Source: Larus michahellis
Lineage: Eukaryota > Chordata > Aves > Charadriiformes > Laridae
Reading direction: 5' to 3'
NCBI RefSeq assembly: GCF_964199755.1
Contig: NC_133897.1
Location: forward strand, 113,035,579 to 113,099,578
Length of the DNA stretch: 64,000 nucleotides
A model generated the notes under the pieces. The model searched no databases and was not told the DNA's origin. It saw only the letters and a program-made list of their open reading frames with translations. This document shows positions 60,542 to 64,000 of the stretch, piece after piece; positions within the stretch are counted from its first letter, which is position 1; every line of letters begins with the position of its first letter. The position numbers and the translations under genes are program-made.

Positions 60542-62354
60542 TAATCCCCTAACAAAGACTACATCCTGTTAGTCTCTAGATAAAGGTAGTAAAAATCTCC
60601 TTTAGAATTCAGTCTGTGGATGGGACAAAACCTCCTTCAAGTCACTAAAGTGACTGAAATTTCCATGCTCTGTAAAAACTCAAACGCCTCTAGCCCCTCT
60701 GTTTGAATGAATGCTATCAAAAGCTATAAGAAGAATTCAGTGGGCCACTTCATCAGGATACATTCTGATGTGCAGTTTGGGTTGACTGGTCGTTATGAAT
60801 CTTTGAAAAATTGTTTAGAAGGGTTGGACAAGATGTTCATAAAGTGCATTCCTACTGGTCCCAACTGTAGCACGTTGTCTGCATTTAAAGATTTTTATTA
60901 ATTGCCTTCCAGAAAAAAAAAAAAAAAAGGTCTTCAAAAGCCTAGGCAGACACTAGGTGTTTCTTGTCATTCTCCCACCAGAGCTTATATATCTCTTCCA
61001 GTAGACCTAGTAGTTACAAACTACTGTATTGTAAGCAGCTCATGTGACTTGATGACAAACATTTAGAGGACAGTAACTGACTTGGATCATGCAGGATAGT
61101 TAGCTGTGGCCTATCCATGAATTTCCCTTGAAAGATAGATAAAACTTTAGCAAACACATGATTTCCTTTGCTATGGTACTTTGTCACATTTGTTTTTTCA
61201 TATTTGTTTAACTAAAGCTTTGTATTTCACCTGAGTCCTGTGAAACAGAATACTTCTAATTAATTCAGTTCAAATAATCCACTTTTTCTTTCATGTGACT
61301 TATTTTGCTAAAAACACCAACTTTGTTTTCTGCTCATTAATTTGATATACAGAACATAAGATTTATTACTGTGGTGCATGTAGGAGAGAACCCAGAGGTG
61401 GTTTTCTCATGAAAATAAAATGGTTTTGTTTTTTTTCAAAGTGATCTGAAAGGTCAGGTTAGCCTATCTTTGGGCTATCCACAGATATGTAATTAAACTG
61501 TTTCTCGCATGCAAAAAAACATATGAGAGTGAGCATAGTGAATTCTCCAAAATGCAATTACCTTTAATATCATCTTCTCCGAAAAATCTAGTGGGAAAAT
61601 TTCAATCTGGAGGATTTTTATTTTGAAGAATTGTAGAAGTGAATCAACTGCCAGTTCTTTCGTTTAAGCTGCAAAATGCATTTTCTTGTCTCTAAACTTG
61701 CTCAACAAATAATCACTGCACTTACAGATCTGCTTCCCCTGCATACATACATTATTAATAAAGATTACAGACACACCTACAGAGGAAGAAAGGTAATTCA
61801 AGGTAGTGTTTCCCTACAGTTCTGCATGCCAGGTCTTCCCTGTGATGAATGTGCTTCTTACATACCTTTCTGTCTGTCAGTATTGCAGAGCACTGTGTCA
61901 TCCCCCACTTCTGTGCATTTGCTTTCTACCTCCTACCTTTTTACTCTGTTCTTCTCTTTTCCTTTTCCCTGTTGTTTCACCCGGTTTCTGATTTTGGTTT
62001 TGTTCTTTCACCTGGTGGCTGCTTTATTCTCTCCTTTTTTCTTCTAAGTGCTCCTTATAGTAAAGGTGTCCTGTGATGACCACTAGACCAAAATACATAT
62101 ATCCTTACAGACGGTTTACAGGCTGCAGAAGAGAAACAGAAGCACAGATGGGTGCATGGACCATGTAATCTTTTCCACATAGTTGGATAAGATGCTACAG
62201 CAAAAGCAGAGGGAAAAATTATTTTAAGTGCAGCTCCTTACTTCACCTGTGGCTTCTGGACTAAGATTACAAGAGGGATACCACGTATTCCCGTGTCATT
62301 TGCAAAATTGCCCATATGATTCAAAATCATATGGAAAAAGTAGTGAAGAATTAT
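60542..62354. other. Intergenic region
   Basis: AT-rich, with a poly(A) tract near 60913-60928. The open frames at 61676-62076 are hydrophobic because of pyrimidine-rich DNA and match nothing I recognise. Confidence 0.5.
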
Positions 62355-62505
62355 AGAATCACAGAACCATTGAGTTCAGAAGCCATTTCCGGAGATGGTC
62401 TAGTCTACCTCCCCCACTGAAAGCAGGGTCAGCTATAGCAGGCTGCTCATGACTGTGTCCAGTTGGATTTAGAATATCTCAATACAGAGAGCATGCAGGG
62501 ATGAA
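62355..62505 (-). mobile_element. CR1 LINE 3' end fragment, minus strand
   Basis: Reversed CR1 3' end: 'agaatcacagaaccattgagttcagaagcc', 'gagatggtctagtctacc', 'aaagcagggtcagctatagcaggctgctcatgactgtgtccagttgg'. It is short and diverged. Confidence 0.85.
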
Positions 62506-64000
62506 CCATAAATGCCATAAGCAATACTTACAATAACAGCTAAGCTATTGTTGTTTGCAATGGCTACCACTGAACAATGGTGGAACTAAGACAGAGCTAG
62601 TGGTGAATCCTTTCTCACTTGTCATCTTTAAATCAAAACCAAATCTCTCCTAAAAGATAATGCTTTTGCAGCTTGATACAGTATTGGGCAAATGGAATTT
62701 AACAGCCCATGTTGTGTAAAGGCCAGAGGAGAGGAGTTCGGCTGTCCCTTCTGGAGCTTAGTCTTGTGAATGTAGGTCAATAAATGATCTCTCAGATGTA
62801 ACGGATGTTGTAATGAAACCTAGCAAACACAGGAGGGCTCTATTTGAACACTTATTAAGAAACATTTAGGGTGGTATGAAAAAGGAGCGGTATGTTCTGG
62901 TGTTACATAACCTTAAGCTCAATTACAGTGCAGTTTAGAGAAGTGGAAGATTTTTAACTGTTTGCTCTGAAATTGTCATCTTGTTATGGGTATGTATGGG
63001 TTTCTGTCTAAACATTGTCTCCGTGCTGGAGCATAGAAATATAAGAATCAATCACTTGAACCCCAGCTGAAGTGGCCCATTATGAAACATCTAAAATAAA
63101 ATTCATGATTTTGTCATTTATAGTAAATATATCCATTCTTTATGAAACAGGTTTAGGTTTAGCTGTCACAGATATGTCATAGTACATCACAAGCTGGCTT
63201 CTGACAGGAAAAACGGTCTCTTTCCTTGACTTTACATTACAAATCCTAATTTTTCCATATTGCTACCATGGAAACAAATGGAGAGTAAAGGCAGCAGGGA
63301 ACAAAAAACCCACTATTGCACAATGGGGTCCGGTCATTCCTCCACAGAGACAAACAGGCTTTCACAACTGGGCTCTGCTGCAGCACTGCAGTATCGCTGC
63401 ACGTCCCTCAGGGCAGGGACCGTGCTCGCCTCTGCCAGCAAGGAGTTTTGATTTGAAGCAAGGGGGCCGTGCGGCCGTTCAGTGTCAGCTGTATCACAGG
63501 CAGCCAAAGCGAATGTGTCTCTCACATCAGGCAGCGCTACGAGAGAGGGTAGATATCTCCTCTCTGTCTGGCTTCCCTTGCCCGCCACCCCATTCACGGG
63601 GCAGTTCTGTGGAAACAAATTGAAGGTAAATAAAATCTTTCTGTGACAATAACGTAGCAGCCCCTGCAAGAAAAAGGATTTCTCCAACGCTGAGAACAGT
63701 GAGGGGAATGATTAGCAACAACAGTCATAACAAGGAAAGGGAAGCCAGAGTTTCCTTGTCTGTCTGAGGATGCCCACCTGTGAAGGAACGCTGCTTTGTG
63801 CTGCTCTGGGCTTTACACAGGAGGTGGCATGGGCTTGTTCCCTCCCCTCATCTATGACATAAGGAGCTTTGTTCCAACATTTCTTGCCATGAAAAGGAAC
63901 AACATTGCATGTGGAGAGAAAAAAGGCACAGAATTGGATTTTTCCTGCCCAAATTTGAGCATCTAGCTGAAGATCCCACGGTAGGAGTGCTTTTCTGTTA
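62506..64000. other. Intergenic region to window end
   Basis: No gene or repeat recognised. The GC-richer patch at 63310-63620 has a minus-strand open frame (63334-63687) and a + strand frame (63260-63451), neither with a family signature. An upstream neighbour (APCDD1 in human order) would lie beyond the right edge. Confidence 0.45.

Noticed and set aside
63334..63687. 117-codon minus-strand ORF near the right edge with exon-like borders
   Set aside because: No recognisable family, and the flanking GT/AG strings are not better than chance.
1..64000. CRISPR arrays, tRNA/rRNA genes, operons or bacterial-type defence systems
   Set aside because: No direct-repeat/spacer structure, cloverleaf or rRNA-like sequence was seen. 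The window is vertebrate genomic DNA.

Overview
The window is vertebrate nuclear DNA, almost certainly from a bird. It has long GT-AG introns, a CpG-island promoter, many 5'-truncated CR1 LINEs with their typical (ATTCTGTG)n-like 3' ends, and a solo LTR of a type common in avian genomes. Two conserved vertebrate genes converge tail to tail, PIEZO2 entering from the left on + and NAPG on -, which is the arrangement I know from human 18p11.22.

Layout. 1-3944 holds the last three coding exons of PIEZO2, encoding the end of the extracellular cap, the pore-lining helix and the cytosolic C-terminal domain. Its 3' UTR follows, with AATAAA signals between about 5.2 and 6.0 kb. 6.2-39.7 kb is the intergenic space plus the probable long 3' UTR of NAPG. 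It holds CR1 fragments at 6.2, 7.7, 18.0, 22.3 and 31.6 kb, simple repeats and several short inverted repeats, and I find no supportable gene there. 39667-49697 is NAPG (gamma-SNAP), complete in 12 coding exons that join in frame to 314 codons. It includes an 18-nt and a 31-nt exon. A CpG island spans about 49.15-50.1 kb.

50.2-64 kb is intergenic and rich in retroelements: a solo LTR at 50.2-50.7 kb, then a decayed insertion between about 53.6 and 58.4 kb, then further CR1s. The decayed element is the most interesting object in the window. It is a minus-strand non-LTR retrotransposon with degenerate N-terminal zinc fingers, reverse-transcriptase motifs (including FADD), a CCHC knuckle and a restriction-like endonuclease motif (KPDLIFVKGG...). 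That combination identifies the R2 clade, whose members normally live only in 28S rDNA. It is split by a CR1 that itself carries a second, opposite-strand CR1, and by a roughly 0.5-kb LTR-like insertion.

The two genes act separately. PIEZO2 is a mechanically gated cation channel. NAPG is an NSF adaptor for SNARE disassembly. I see no prokaryotic-type system, CRISPR array, rRNA or tRNA gene. Exon borders were placed by reading splice sites and conserved protein sequence by eye. Repeat borders are approximate.
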